Notes: generated by a model not told the origin, from the letters alone. A stretch of 64,000 nt of DNA from Oxytricha trifallax (GCA_000711775.1 ARYC01000780.1:62001-126000), one strand, 5' to 3'; counted from the first letter of the stretch, positions 47,201-60,174 are shown. A program made the numbers and translations.

Positions 47201-50125
47201 TTATCTAGTGTACTTAGGACTGAGCTAATGGATCTACTTCCTAAGATTTCCCTGCATTAGATGAGTCTACTGGCTTGAGTTCAGTTTCCTAGGTAATAGG
47301 GAGCAGGATGAAGGTACGCTCTGCCTTCAAAAAATGAGAAGACGAAAACCATTGAAGCCAACGATAAGGATTTTTCTCCCACACCGGGTTAGGGTGCTGA
47401 AGCTACCACAGCGAAAGGATAGGGATTACGTTTCCCAGCAGCGGTGGGACCGGTAAGCGTTTTTCTCCATCTTCTGTCACTCTGGTAGGATCCTACGAGC
47501 TCTGTCCTCCATGGTGAAAACCCGGTTGACATCTTGATTTTAGGTGAAGACTAGGTGATAGCAAGAATGGTTTTTTCGGAGTTTTCTACTTCATGACTGC
47601 CACGTCACGGAATTTGCCACGTCAACTCATTCAGATACGTCTACGTCACGACTAAGATTGATGGTTTGATTTTAGTATTAAACAGTGATATGTTAAATTT
47701 ATTTGATTTTAATCATTAAACACACACACAATGGATCTACTTCCTCTTACTCTACTTCGTCAATAACTTGTTAAATGAAAGATGATTCTCTTAAAAAGTC
47801 CTCTGAGTTAATTATGTTACTGAAGCATTTTAAAAATGCAAAGATTAATAGGCAATTAGGAGTTAGTAGTTTGTAAAATATGTATAAATATAAAAAAAAG
47901 CATTACTATTACGAAAACATCGAGGTGTCTCCATCAATTTTAATGAAATCATTTTTATCATGAGATTTTACTGATGAGTAATTGGCAGTCGGAACTTGGG
48001 ATTTATACTGTTAAGTATTTCTGTTCCCTTTGGCCTTGAGACCCTGAGTTTAAGGCAATCTCAAGGAATTCTCTTGAGCATAAAGCTCTATCACATTTTT
48101 CCTTAATCCTGTGGACTTTGTAGTGTTGTTTGTTTTATGAGCCACCCTTCATTACTAGGATCTCTTGATCTTTATGCACTGCTGTTGTAATTAGCATTAG
48201 ATAGCGAGAGTATTGAACTTGACCCTTACATTGAAGTAGTAGAATTAAAATTAAAATCCTTAAAGCTTGTCAAATTTTTTGTTGACCTATAGGCTTGCAT
48301 GTCTGGAATGTAATTGGACTTAATATAATAACAATTATAATTTTAAATGAGATAATTACTTTAATATTTTAATGTAATAGGTATTTCTTTATTTCTTAAC
48401 TATTTCTAGAAGTTCTTAGCACGTTATTCTATGTCATCCAACTCTTTCTATTCTTTTTCTATTTTTCTTTTACTAAGACATCTTTATTTCTTCTTGAATT
48501 TGATCTCGACAGATTAAATGGTTATGGTTAAGTAATTGATCTTAAGCTAATAGAGCAAGACATCTAAGTGGTATTATTATAGTTTATATTATCAGAGAGT
48601 ACAGATTAGGTTTCCAAGCTGATAATAGTTTGATCTCGGCGATGAGTCAAGATTGTATCAAATTATTGTTAAGGTTTTGGAGGTTTGCTCTGCTTTATAG
48701 ATTTTTAGTTCCTTAGATCAGAATCCTCTAAAGTTAATTACTTTTAAGAGTTTTGATATCTTAAATTATTTAAGCTAGTCTAACATGAGGGAATCAGTAA
48801 TCCAACTTGAATTTAGTTTGGAGATTTACTTTTTAACAATTTTTCATTTGATTTTAACTTTATTGCACAAGTATTCGGTGATTGAAATTCTTCAAATGAA
48901 TCAATATCACTTTACCCATTATTTTTTCTCAATTAAATTTAACTTGATTACTGTGCTTTAGAGCTTTGATTAGATTAATAATCAATCATTCTTTTATGCT
49001 TATCTTATAAATATCTTGGATTGTTCAAATCCCCAATTTGATGTGTGGAATTTTATTACTCTGGAGCAGCAACCCAATAATTTTATTGCTATCTGGGGAT
49101 TTTTAGATTTACCTAGCATTAGATTTCCTGTTCTAAATCATAGTTTATTGATGCAAAAAAATTATTCCCATATTGGTTCCACAAAATATAGATTTAAACT
49201 TATCAAACCTCCTTAAGCTATTTTCAGCAATAAAACTAGAAATTTTATTAATCTATTCATTTTCTTTGTTACTTACAGGTTCGACTAACGATATTCTTGA
49301 ACTTAAGGAAGTTGATAACTTTTATTTTAAGCTTTCATTTGGATTTATGGAAGTTTAAGAAACAATGGATTTATTTTAAGTTTAAACATGATAATTATTG
49401 GAGTTATATTGCTACTATTAAATAACTTAAGGAATTTTCTTAACTTATTAAGTTGAATTTGAGTTATTATGAATGCTGTTATTCCTAGTCGGGAAACCCT
49501 TAGTTTAAACATTTGATTTTGATTTGTTTCTGCATGAATTTTAATCAGTTTGAGCAAAATCATTATTTAAATTCTTTTGAATTATTGTATTATGAGTTTG
49601 AGTCACTTATGACTACCTCGCTTAACAAGAAATGCTCAATTTATGATCAAACAAATTAGTGCGTTTAGAATTCTACGATGAACCCAATGCAGCTTTCAAA
49701 TTTAGTGTTTAATTAAATTGATTTTATTACTGATTCATTCTTGAATTCACTTTATTAATTCTATTGCTTGAGGTTTACATTGAAACAGTAGACTCCTTGC
49801 TTTTTTAACGATTGCTGCTCATTTAAGCTTGTAAAGTCTTATTTATCTCATTGTTTTGCAAAATATATTTCGCCTTTGAATTATCGCTTTATTTCAGTAT
49901 TTTAATTAGCTATGAATTTTCTACTCGTTTACTATTACTACTTTCCTTTCCGCTCTACTAACTTTTGCAATTATATGCGAAGGCTTTCTCAATTTTAGTT
50001 TTCAATTTTTATTAGTTTTCTTTATCAAATTCCTTTACTTCTTAACTTTGAGGTGAGTATATTATTTTCGATTGAAATGCTCCTCCTCCTGCTGGAGTGG
50101 CCTAATTCTAAACATTTTTTTTCAT
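44226..50125 (-). CDS. Giant N/Q/S-rich protein
   Basis: ATG at 50125: MKKNVQNQATPAGGGAFQSK, then KEFDKENQQKLKTKIEKAFA, followed by some 280 codons of Asn/Gln/Ser-rich sequence (TKGFPTRNNSIHNNSNSTQQ, LSSRISLVEPVSNKENEQIN). Downstream parts include EEFDNAGVHNVMANQASKML, YKEYCKALIDDFNSSYYKSS, SALASNYAKSASKHQQINSN and a C-terminus NPPRDNKNLDSLKLFEQKLL, ending GGTGGGSVLK-UGA at 44226. Many AT-rich inserts interrupt it. A retroposon (47243-47729) lies in the coding frame, bounded by a 16-bp repeat. Probably disordered or aggregation-prone; no domain recognised. It is possible that more than one gene is present. Confidence 0.55.
47227..47745. repeat. Perfect 16-bp direct repeat flanking the retroposon
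   Basis: AATGGATCTACTTCCT at 47227-47242 and 47730-47745. It fits a target-site duplication of a non-LTR retroposon and would also serve as an IES pointer. Removing one copy plus the element gives the in-frame joint EEVDPLAQSQVHQIKW on the minus strand. Confidence 0.85.
47243..47729 (+). mobile_element. Retroposon-like repeat, copy 2, with (CA)n tail
   Basis: A 487-bp element, clearly GC-richer than its surroundings, with a 3' tail AAACACACACAC directly before the second copy of the 16-bp duplication. Its last 150 bp match the inverse complement of 13470-13620. No long ORF is seen, so it is a non-autonomous SINE-like or 5'-truncated LINE-like insertion. No clear tRNA-type A/B boxes are visible. 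Confidence 0.75.
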
Positions 50126-51622
50126 GAGATAGAAGAAAATTTTAAACTTAATTTCTTGAAGTGCTCAAATTTTATATCATTTCTACTGGAGTTGAGCATT
50201 CAGGATAGTTTCCTATAGTCAAATTAATGATAAAATCATGTTTAAGAGATTAATGAATTGGCATTAAATATAAAATTGTAAAACACACTACCTTACTAAG
50301 ATGACATCATTTTTATTTTTCACTCTTGAAATAAAATTTTATTTAAATTTAAATATAACGTTAATTGTTACTTCTTAATTTTTTAGCAATATTCAACTTC
50401 ATTTAATTGAAATGATGGAAAATAAAATTAAGAGCAATTAATTCTAGTTACTATCATCTCGTTTAATATTGTTAAGTAAATTAAAACATTTGTCCAAATT
50501 AGTCATATAAGTTAGATCAACATAATTTTACCTTCCAGATAAGTAGAATTTTTAATGACTTGTTATATCTACAATAAAATTCAAAAACAAAATATTTTTT
50601 TCAGAAGATATCGAAATTTTGAAAAAACTCATTAATTTCAAGTTTTTATATATATAATAACTTATTGACAAATATCTTTACAAGTTTTTTTTCAAAGTTC
50701 ATTTTATATAACATTTATTTCTATTTAAAATGAGAGTAATCAGCACTATACCAATTAAATCATTAACTTTAAAAGACTGCTTGCTAGTATATTCATTTTA
50801 AGTCAAATGGGATTTCAATTAATTATTGGTATTCATTATTAAAATTCGAAAATAATTTTTAATTGTAAAACCTCGTTCCCAGAGTTTGTAGTAAATTTTT
50901 ACTTTTATTTAGACTGCAAGAAACAATCTGGTTAATGAGAATGATTGAATTAAAATTAGAGGTAGATAGGAATTTTGAATGAAATTTATATATTTAATAG
51001 TTATCTGAATTTTGAAACATCAATATCTCAACTTTAAATTATATATTATTTGATTATTTATGCTTTAAATTCCTTAATATGAATTAAAGCAATATTCAAT
51101 TTTTTTATGATATAAAATTTATGATATGATTACAACTAAGTTACCAACCCCACTATCGCAACTTGCCAATCACTTAATCTTACTTTTTAAAAAGATATTA
51201 GTAGTAGGAGAAATGCTTAATTCATGTAATTTATATTGTTTTTGCTTTTCGCCAATCCAAATGATTAATATCTCCTTATTATCGATTAATATTACTAACA
51301 CAGATTTGATTTAGAATTTTAATCTCTAGCTCTAACTACAGTATTGCCAAAATAGTGGCAGGTAAGTTTTTTCTGATCTCTTTTATTTTAAAAAATTGGG
51401 GTTTAGGTTTTTAGTTGTAGTAGTTATGGTTGTAGTTGTATTTGTATTTGTAGTAGTATTTGTTGAAATTATTGTTATAAGTGAAGTAATTGCTATTATT
51501 GTTGTTGAACGAGTTGAATAAATGATGTTTAAAATTCATATTTTTGTGTTAACATACTCCATATTTAGAGTAATATAAATCAAATTATGTTTAAAAATTA
51601 ATATTCAAATCTAATATTGTAA
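50126..51622. other. Long AT-rich spacer
   Basis: About 1.5 kb upstream of the giant N/Q-rich gene. Very AT-rich, with a short region at 51395-51530 of repeated TTGTAGTAG/TTGTTG units (Tyr/Asn-type codons if read on the minus strand). No conserved protein or RNA gene recognised. Confidence 0.4.
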
Positions 51623-52037
51623 TATTGTAGGAATACATTCGAATTTGTGAAATTAATTAAAATTAAATTTATAATAAATCAAAATATTGGCAGTTAAAGT
51701 TGACCAATTTGAACGATCTTTGGCTCGATAGAGAATTCAAAATCAGCTGGACTTTGCTATTGGCGGTACTATTTTATCTAATCTCTGGATCGAGTTAACT
51801 CCACTTTAATTGGATGCCTTTAAATTCATTCAATTATACCCTCCAATTAAAGTCGAGTTAACTCTCTCCATGGATGAGATAAAATAGTACCGCCAATAGT
51901 AAAGTCTAGCTGATTTTGAATTCTCTATCGAATGAGCCCAAAATCATCAAATTTGAACAACTTTAACTGCCACTATTATGATTTATTATAAATTTAATTT
52001 TAATTAATTTCCCAAATTCATATGTATTCCTACAATA
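51623..52037. mobile_element. Fold-back MITE copy 7 (A-type ends)
   Basis: TA-flanked palindrome from TATTGTAGGAATACATTCG to CATATGTATTCCTACAATA with the common interior. It lies in a spacer, not inside a recognised gene. Confidence 0.94.
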
Positions 52038-52499
52038 TTTATAATAACTTATTGTCCATACCAAGTAGCAAATATTCAAATAAATGAGAAAGTTTAATTT
52101 GGATATAGTCTTCAAAAATTTTAAAAACTAAATTTATATTTTGTTAGTTAAATTTTAGAAGTATTAGGGTATAATGAAGGCTGGTAACAGTGATGTAGAT
52201 TCATAATGATGATTGTAAATTTTGAATAATTAGTAAAGGGGTCTAAGATACAATTCAGCAATCTCTGTTCTTTTAAATTAATTATTCTATGCTTTAAAAT
52301 TCTCTCTAAATTAGTAAAACAAATATTCGTTTTTTGAAAGGAAAATAGGGGGGGGTTGATTCCAATATCAGAATAATGAATTTAGTTTTTATTAGAGACT
52401 TTTTTCAACACAGATTAATAAAAGTGTAAGATAGAGTAGAGAATCGTACTTAGCCAAGTATATAAAGTGTTGCCTCATAGAATTAGTCGGCATTTAATT

Positions 52500-54990
52500 A
52501 AAAACCAGAACTCCGTGTTTGCTCAATACGATTCATGCTTGTTGATAATTAACTCAACTTCCGTCTTTAACCCTAAATTAACGGTATAAGCTTGGGATAA
52601 TGGTAAATAAAATTTAGTATTAAATATAAAACTTACTTTTCAAGTCTAATTATCAAGTTCTTGTAAGACTAAAAGATATATTTGAATTTTTCATTAATAA
52701 CTAGCAATTCTTTATGCAATTCATCAAAACTTGGACATTCTCTGAGCTTAATCAACTTCACAAAGCATTTTTAAAAATAACCTAGCTTTAATATCAAAAT
52801 TTTAATATTATTATTTGATTTCTTATGCTTAGAACCGAACTTTCTTGCAGCCTCCATTTCGTATTCGGAATCCCCGAAAGTGATTAAGTTTGTGATTGAG
52901 GCTTTATCGAGTTGAAGATCTATACATTCCCAGAGTTTTTAGAATGCAAGCTACTTCCACTTGTAGGTGTCCATAGGGTACTGATCTTCGTAGTCAACTC
53001 TAGCTATTTTAAATTATCAAAGAATATTGTAACAGTAATTTAAATATACAAAGCTGAGACAATCTTGACAGAGTTCATTAGAAGATTGTGGAGTTTAGGC
53101 AAAAACTTGCTTGAGAAAAACTCTACCCATCCTTTTTTAGCATTTGTAATAATTACTACTTTACAGGATTTCAAACAGCTGTTGATAAGCTTAATAGCTT
53201 CTTATTCAATATCGGTTACGAACTTTGCATACTTTTCCAACAAGAAATCGTACTATGATTCAGTCTACCGGATTAAAGTGTCAAGTCGGGAAAATTGTAT
53301 CATCCCAGTCCAAAATAAAATTATAAGTTAATTTAATTTAATGAGACAAATTTGAAAATAACAAGATTTTAATTGCTCTTTGGTTAGTTCATAGGCGGCA
53401 ACCAAATCTTTTCAGAAGCAAGCTTAGAAAGGTATCTAAGCCTGAGTTTCTTGTGATCAAGTGAAAATAGTGTACATCCTAGCCCGCCACTCTTATTTAA
53501 CACCTGGTCATCAAGATTAGCGACAGTCCCCGTAACATACTTTCCAAACAGTCTGGGGAGACTACCTCGCCTGGGGCTTATATGTAGTCGTCGAAAACCT
53601 CCACTTTCCTTACGGATGGTGGAGGCTCTGTTTCGTCATTTGGTACTGGTAAGTCATTAGTCAAATCACTCATATCGACATCTATTATGTCTTCTTGAGC
53701 CACTTCAGTAAGTCTATCAACTCTCTCAAGTTCATCTAGATTGTCTGGTAGTTGTATATAATTGTCTTCGTCAATTTCTAGTTAGAATGATCTGTTTCCA
53801 GTGCTGTTTAATATATAGCCACAAACACAATAAATTTTAAATAGTAACATTGTTTCTTCTTTCGATTTGTTCAATTTGTTCATTCATTGCATCATTTTCA
53901 ATGAACATCATTGATGTCTTTCTTTACATTCCGCATCTATCTTGGTGGTCTGTTACTGTGATAAGCTCAGTCTCTTGGGAGAAAAATCTGTGTCTGGTGG
54001 AAGCTGCTGTGATTTAGAATCTGAAATCATATCTCCGTGATTAGAGCATCCTTGTTTGCTAGGAGAATTAGTCAAACCTCCGACTGTTGTCATTTGCTCA
54101 AAATTGTCAGTGTTTAAAATTTACAATGAGAATCTACTTATAATATTTTGATGCATAAATTATTCATGTACTGAAGAGTAAACTCGTTAGGAATGTCCTT
54201 TCCGTCTGCGTCAATTAGGTCGTCTTGGACTTAATCTTTAGCGGATTTTGTTTGAGAGACACAATCGTTCATTTCATTGATTTCAAGATGGTCACTTGGA
54301 ATATATTCTTAGGCACTACTAGTCTCAAAGTCCTTCAGCATCTGCTCCTCCTCAATTAGATCAAGATTAGAGAGAGAGATAGAACAGCATCTATGACCAT
54401 GTTTGAAGAGTAAACTTTTCTGGTGAGTTGTTTCTTTTGTCTATGACGAAGGTGGTCCATTGAAACTCTGTTGCTGATTCCTTGCTCTAGCTAGGCGTTT
54501 TTAATAAGCTTTAGGGATGATTCAAGACCTTGAATATCACTTATTTGATAGTAAGGGTTCTATCCCCACTTGTCGTAAGTCATTTTTCTTTCATAGTCGT
54601 CCATCTCAAGCTCTTTAATTAATTATTTAGCCACTTATTATAAAAATTAAATTTTGACCTAAATTAAGATTTCTTAAAGGATGGAGAACTCTCTTTCTAT
54701 ATGATCTTTTATAACTTAGTCGTCTTTGATCACGCCAGCTCCATCTTAGCCCTTTATAGTGAAAATCTGTTTGTTTGACACTTTCTTAGTGGTGTATTTA
54801 AAAATTTATTAATTAAAATTGTAAATAAAGTACCTTGGACTTGCAACTGCTCCCCTTGGGTGGTTTGAAAGGTTTGATTTTACAGATGCGTTTCTCTCTT
54901 TCAAGCTGATTTTTTATGATTACTGAAACATGCCTTTAAGGGTTGGGGTATTATTGTCTCTATTACTGGGGGATGTGGGTTGTGAACAAT
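52500..54990 (-). CDS. HAD-superfamily protein with DWDDT motif
   Basis: The C-terminal part carries a haloacid dehalogenase fold: FILDWDDTIFPT (DxDxT nucleophile motif), LLEKYAKFVTDIEQEAIKLI, CKVVIITNAKKGWVEFFSSK (motif II/III), YPMDTYKWKQLAF and LITFGDSEYEMEAARKFGS (GDSxxE acid motif). This resembles the 'ILDWDDT...TNA..GWV...GDS..E' family of protists and plants. Upstream is a long acidic N-terminal region (LIEEEQMLKDFETSSAQEYI, VDRLTEVAQEDIIDVDMSDL, VTGTVANLDDQVLNKSGGLG). Two in-frame UGAs lie in FPT-UGA-HFNPVD-UGA. Frame changes are frequent. The start is not resolved, and it could be two adjacent genes. Confidence 0.75.
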
Positions 54991-55479
54991 TTTATAAAAT
55001 CATGCTTTAAAATAAAATAATAATCACTTAAATAATTTATTTAACAAATGGTCACTGAAGCCTCCATAATTGTTAGGCTAATCGTTTTCTATAAAATGTG
55101 AAGTTAGCACATAAATTAACATATTCAAATATTAATCAAGAGGGGGGGATTTGAAGAAAGATGATAAAAGCTCCTTAGTAAATTAAGAACGAAGATTGGG
55201 AGTAAAGAACAAATATATAAGAATTTAATTTTTATTGGCTATTAAAATGTGGGCTAATTATTAAATTCATTGGGTTAATTTATTGTCTCTATAAAATAAA
55301 CTAATCATGGTGCGTAAATTTGGTTTTAGTCTAATTATATTTAATTTCAGCCAATAATCATTATATTTTTGATTAATTTTTTTTATCTCTCAATCTTCAT
55401 TCTTAATTGACTAACGGGGTTTTATATAAGCAATTTTTATTGCTTAATAAAAATACTGCATATATATTTGAAACTAATT

Positions 55480-56165
55480 CCTAATTTTTAGAATAATTTT
55501 TGTCTTTGGATAACAACCGATTGGTTTTCAATAATGTCTATTTACTTCACCGTAACATTAGCGCGACCATACTTGTGTAAAGTGGGTCGTCTGAGGCTGC
55601 TCAAAATATATTCCCTTTTTTTAAGTGAATAATTTTGCAGAAAATTAAATTGATAACATGGGGCATTATCATAAAATTAAGATTCTTTTACTAAAGATAA
55701 TCCAATAAATTTTAGAATTTAAATTCTTGTGCTCAGGTGAATATTTTTCTCTTGAAAGTAGTCAAGGACATTAAATTCACTTTGCACGCGAAGTCTGGGC
55801 GGCATCTTGTTCTCTTACATTTTGTTCTGGAGGTCATATCTTGATTCAACGCTCCAATAATAGTCAAGAGCATTATTTATATTTATAACATCTATGAACA
55901 CAGCAAAGTTACTCAACTGATCGAAGAAAAAAAGTTTTATACTTTTCATATAGAAAATGAAATATCTTAATCAATAAGCAAAAAATTGCCTTATAAGGAA
56001 TTTAATAATATACTTTTATAAGAAATTGGGGTGACGTACTACTATTGGTTTTTGAAGGTTCGTGGTATTCATTTCCTAGCTAAGCTCCCATTAAGTCCCT
56101 TCAGGTTCGAATTTAATTATTCTTTAATCATATTCAACTCTGAAAATTCCTTCCCAACTTTGCAT
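55480..56165 (-). CDS. Unknown protein
   Basis: ATG at 56165 opens MQSWEGIFRVEYDQRIIKFE, then EGTQWELSQEMNTTNLQKPI and VVRHPNF. An IES with pointer TTTCTT (plus strand AAGAAA) joins to FDQLSNFAVFIDVININNAL, DYYWSVESRYDLQNKMQENK and MPPRLRVQSEFNVLDYFQEK. A GC-richer block near 55560 encodes SSLRRPTLHKYGRANVTVK and probably belongs to it. The composition suggests an organellar or structural protein, but I do not recognise the family. Confidence 0.6.
55924..56019 (-). other. IES, pointer TTTCTT (AAGAAA on plus strand)
   Basis: AAGAAA at 55924-55929 and 56020-56025. On the minus strand joining gives VVRHPNFFDQLSNFAVFID in frame. The 96-bp insert is AT-rich and non-coding. Confidence 0.75.
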
Positions 56166-57282
56166 TGTTTTTAAAGTTCAATATAATTGAATTTTATAAC
56201 ATATATAATTAAGCAATAATAATAAGAGCCTGAATCCTTCCTCTTTTATAACTAAGCTGATTAATAATATTAAGCTAATTTATTATTTAATATACTCGTA
56301 ACCTCAAATCTCTTGATTTAATTAATACTCTAAATCTCAAAATTCGACAGTATTTAATAATGCAGAAATATAAATGATTGTGGATTTAATTACATATAAA
56401 TCATTAAAATTTATGTCTAGATAAGATTTATTTCTGGAAAAGAGTCATTAAAATTTCTCTCATTCATATAGCATGTTTTTTTTATTATCAATTTATGGTT
56501 TTTTTTAATTTCAATTATATTTAATTTTATAGTAAATTTTGAGTAAAAATCTTGTTTTAAAAATTTAATTATGCATTATCAAATTCACTAAATAAAAGTG
56601 CTTTACAATATTTAAAAATTAACAAAACTTCATTCCTCAATTTTAAAATGCATTTTTTAAACATTAAATTGGTACTATTATAGATGTTATTTCTTAAATA
56701 CTTCAATTGGTTTTGATTTTAAGAACATGGCAAAGTTTGATATTCTTTTGAGTGATTTATTTACCTTAGCTTTAACCATGATCCTCTTATTTCAAATTTC
56801 GACTAATATTTATTGTGTACGTATGCCTGTTCTTATTATTTAAGAAAGGACAAGAAGTTAGAAAATAATTCAAACGATAGTAATATAAAATCTATTTATA
56901 ATGTTAAATAATTGTGGTGTAATTATCACGAGCCATAGTATCTTGTTTCTTGAAATAGTTCCTGAAATCCTAAATATTATATATTATATTTCATCAAAGA
57001 TAAGACTGAAAAAAATCAAAATACATCAACTAAATGACTTTGCACAAGTTGTATGAAATTATAAAGTATAAAATCTGAGAATATTTCAGATTAAAAATTC
57101 CCCAAAAAAATCTCTTCAAATTCTTTGAATTTTATTTATTTTTGAAAATATTAGAATATCTCAATTATTTAATGTAATTTCATTGCAATTAACCATATAA
57201 AAATAAAAATAATATTATAAAGAATCTTTAATTAAATCTTTAAATTCCTTTTTTATTTGCAATACTCATTCATCCAATTCAT
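56166..57282. other. AT-rich spacer
   Basis: More than 1 kb of A/T-dominated sequence with no conserved ORF on either strand and no MITE. Probably holds promoter and chromosome-end regions and germline-limited DNA. Confidence 0.4.
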
Positions 57283-57611
57283 TATTGCTAAAGTATATTT
57301 TAATTGGAAAATTAATTAATAGTTAATTAGAATTGTGGCAGTTAACTTACTCTAAACCTTGAAAATATGGTACTTTTTCGATATAGAATTCAAAATTAGC
57401 TGCACTTTACTATTGACGGTACTCCCTTAACGCATCGTAGGAGAGATTACTCGACTTTAATTTTGGGTGATTTGTTTAGTAAATTTAAATGCCAAAATTA
57501 AGAATTCTCTATTAGAAAAGTAAATTGTTATTTAGAATTGGACAAAATTAACTGCCATTAATTTAATTAATAATTAACTTAATTTTCCAAATCAATCATA
57601 CATTAGCTATA
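57283..57611. mobile_element. Fold-back MITE copy 8, internally deleted
   Basis: B-type ends (TATTGCTAAAGTATATTTTA ... AATCAATCATACATTAGCTATA) with the copy-6 type interior (GAAAATATGGTACTTTTTCG). One arm lacks the central TAAAGT...CGATAAGG part, giving about 330 bp. Located between genes, older than copy 6. Confidence 0.85.
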
Positions 57612-57654
57612 TTAATTTTCTTGAAAGCATATTAATTTAAGATTCTTCCAAACT

Positions 57655-59806
57655 TCAAAAAATTATTTAAACTAAAATCACATTATCATTGTAACTATCA
57701 GAGATAAATATCTCTCTTTTGCATTGCTATCACTTTATAAACTGGTCGAATCTCTAGTCATTTAGCAAATCATGAAAAGTTTCATTTAATTTCTTAAAGA
57801 AATTCTTCTCTAAGTCACTGTCTATTTTCGAAGCCTTAGCTGGATTGTAAACTTATTTAATCATAATCGTAGCAAAGAAATTAAAAAAACTTTTTTTTAG
57901 GTTTAGCTTTTATCGAAAGGGTCAGCAATCATAAAAGTAAAATTATTGATTTCATTAAGTAAACTTTATAACTAATAAAAAATCTAAATCAAATATACTA
58001 GAATTATTACGAAATATATATATATTATGAGGAAAATGCAGGCTATAGAACTTATTCTAATTAAACAACTTATAAACCGAATTTAGCATGCCTCAAGTTA
58101 AAAGGTAGAAAAATCTATATTTAAATTGACCGTATATAGTTATTGAATTAACTAGAATCAATAAGTTTCCTTATATCACCTAAATACAAAAATTAGCAAT
58201 GTCTCTTTTAATTCGAGCATTGATTAAATTTAATAAAAGAGAGTAACTTTTCATGAGGTAATAATATAAAATTAAATTTGAATATCAATAATAAACACTT
58301 TTGATAGTTTACATTAGCTTTTACATAACTATCGTTTTCTTAAAACTACTTAAGTATTTCTGTCTTAATACTTAATTTTGTAATAAATTATTTCAAATTG
58401 GTCACGTCAATCGCGTGTTCATGTTTATTATACAAAAGACAGTAAGTTAATTAATAAATTTAGGACAGAATAATTTAAATTCAAAGTCCTGAAAAAGAGA
58501 ATCAGTATTTCAGAAGAAGTGTGAAACTCTTTGGTTTGTGCGTAGATGACTGTCTAGAAGTTTTCTCCAATTAAATCCAAATCCGATTCAAAGTAAACAT
58601 CAGCTTCAATTTTATTAAATCATTAGGAAAGTTAATAAATTTAATATGATCAAAATTTTAATTTTTTATTGTAAGTTTATAGAGTAATTGAAAAATTAAA
58701 AATTTAATAAATTTTTAATTATTGTAATTGAAAAATCTCTAACTTAAATTATATTTGTAAATATTATAATAATCGCTAATTTAAATTGGAGTTGGCTGTT
58801 CAAATTATTCTAAAATAAATGAGAAATATTAACTTTAGAACAATATAGTAAATATATATATACATCTGCTTGATAGATTATTTCAAAGCTACCCATTAAA
58901 TAAATCGTCAATTATTAATATAATTTTGATACTCTATTCTATTTAAATTTCTTAATTTATCTGAAAATTCTTTTCCACTAATACTAACCTTCATAGACAG
59001 TATTGAGAATATCTAAACTATTCGGATCCTGAACATATTTCTAATATCTTATCATTTTTGGTTGACCATCTTGCCTGTTAATTAATTGCAGCCTTGGCAT
59101 TATTTTTTAATCAAAATAAAGATTTCTTATATATTTAAAAATCAACCTTAGAGTAAAGCGAGGAGTATTAAAACTATGCTATAGCTATTTATTCTTCTTG
59201 TTGCACCCGGGAAGTTGTTTTTATTCCATTTTTTCAATAGCACTACTAACTTCAGGAATCTTTCATCGGCTAATGCATAGGTTTACAATAGGGCTTAGAT
59301 TATATGCATTAATGAAATTTAGTTACTGAATGAAGTTAGGAAAATGTTAATAATTAAAACAAAGCTGAGTTGTAGACTTCCAATATTTTATGATTGAAAC
59401 TTCTTATTCTATCTTTGTTTCTTTGTCTTTAAAAGTTAAATGAGCGCCGCTCTTAATCAATTTCATTTGTAATTGATGGAATCTATTTGCATGCCTTGAA
59501 TTTTAACTTATCAGCATTCTTTCAATTTTTCTCAGCATATACATATTTAAAATAAACTCAACTCAACATTAAATAAAATTGAATTTTTTTATAGAAAATT
59601 GTGAGCACAACTTAATGATCTATTTTTAGGTCATCAATGATTAATTGCATGTCTACATCTGAGTATCCCTTTTGAGCGAGTCCATTAACACAAGATCCGT
59701 ATAAAAGTAGCTGGCACCCAGGGTACTCACGCTGCATTCCTTCTTCCACAATTAGCTAAAATAGCTTATTTTGGGTGAAATAATTTAGTGAATCAACTTT
59801 ACTCAT
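57655..59806 (-). CDS. Nucleotidyltransferase of the TUTase / non-canonical poly(A) polymerase family
   Basis: These enzymes add U or A tails to RNA 3' ends. ATG at 59806: MSKVDSLNYFTQNKLFQLIV, then the catalytic LLLYGSCVNGLAQKGYSDVD, which has the GS motif and the first acidic pair (DxD). Next RFHQLQMKLIKSGAHLTFKD, then ADERFLKLVVLLKKWNKNNF and GATRRINSYSIVLIL (central domain), PRLQLINRQDGQPKMIRYQK, and the PAP-associated part SSEILILFFRTLNLNYSVLN followed by IADPFDKSQ. The tail reads SKIDSDLEKNFFKKLNETFH and ends at UGA 57655. All parts are in linear order with AT-rich inserts. An in-frame UGA at 57730-57732 (QFIK-UGA-QQCKREIF) is within the tail. Confidence 0.88.
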
Positions 59807-59841
59807 TTCTTTTAAATTATATTAATTTATTTATATTTTTA

Positions 59842-59881
59842 GGTACTCTACCGTATTTAGCCTGTTTTGCGGTAGAGTACC
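59842..59881. repeat. Nested hairpin in left arm
   Basis: GGTACTCTACCG and its inverse CGGTAGAGTACC flank a 16-base loop (TATTTAGCCTGTTTTG type). It lies 36 bp upstream of the TUTase start on the minus strand. A perfect 12-bp stem in AT-rich DNA could form a cruciform or an RNA hairpin in the leader. Confidence 0.92.
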
Positions 59882-60174
59882 TTAATTATATTAATTATTG
59901 ATTTATTTAAAATTAAATGCTTTAGATAAGTAAGAAATTTAGTTTTCCGAAAAAGTAATATATCTTATGTTATAAAAATAAAAAGGAGAAAAAACTTAAT
60001 ATGTTGCTATATCGAGCAACTTTCCTTCAATAGATTATATCTTAAATTGAAAATATTATTTAATAATTATATTTAATTATTAAGTTTAAATTATATATTA
60101 CTTTTTTGGAAAACTAAATTTCATACTTATCTAAAGCATTTAATTTTAAATAAATCAATAATTAATATAATTAA

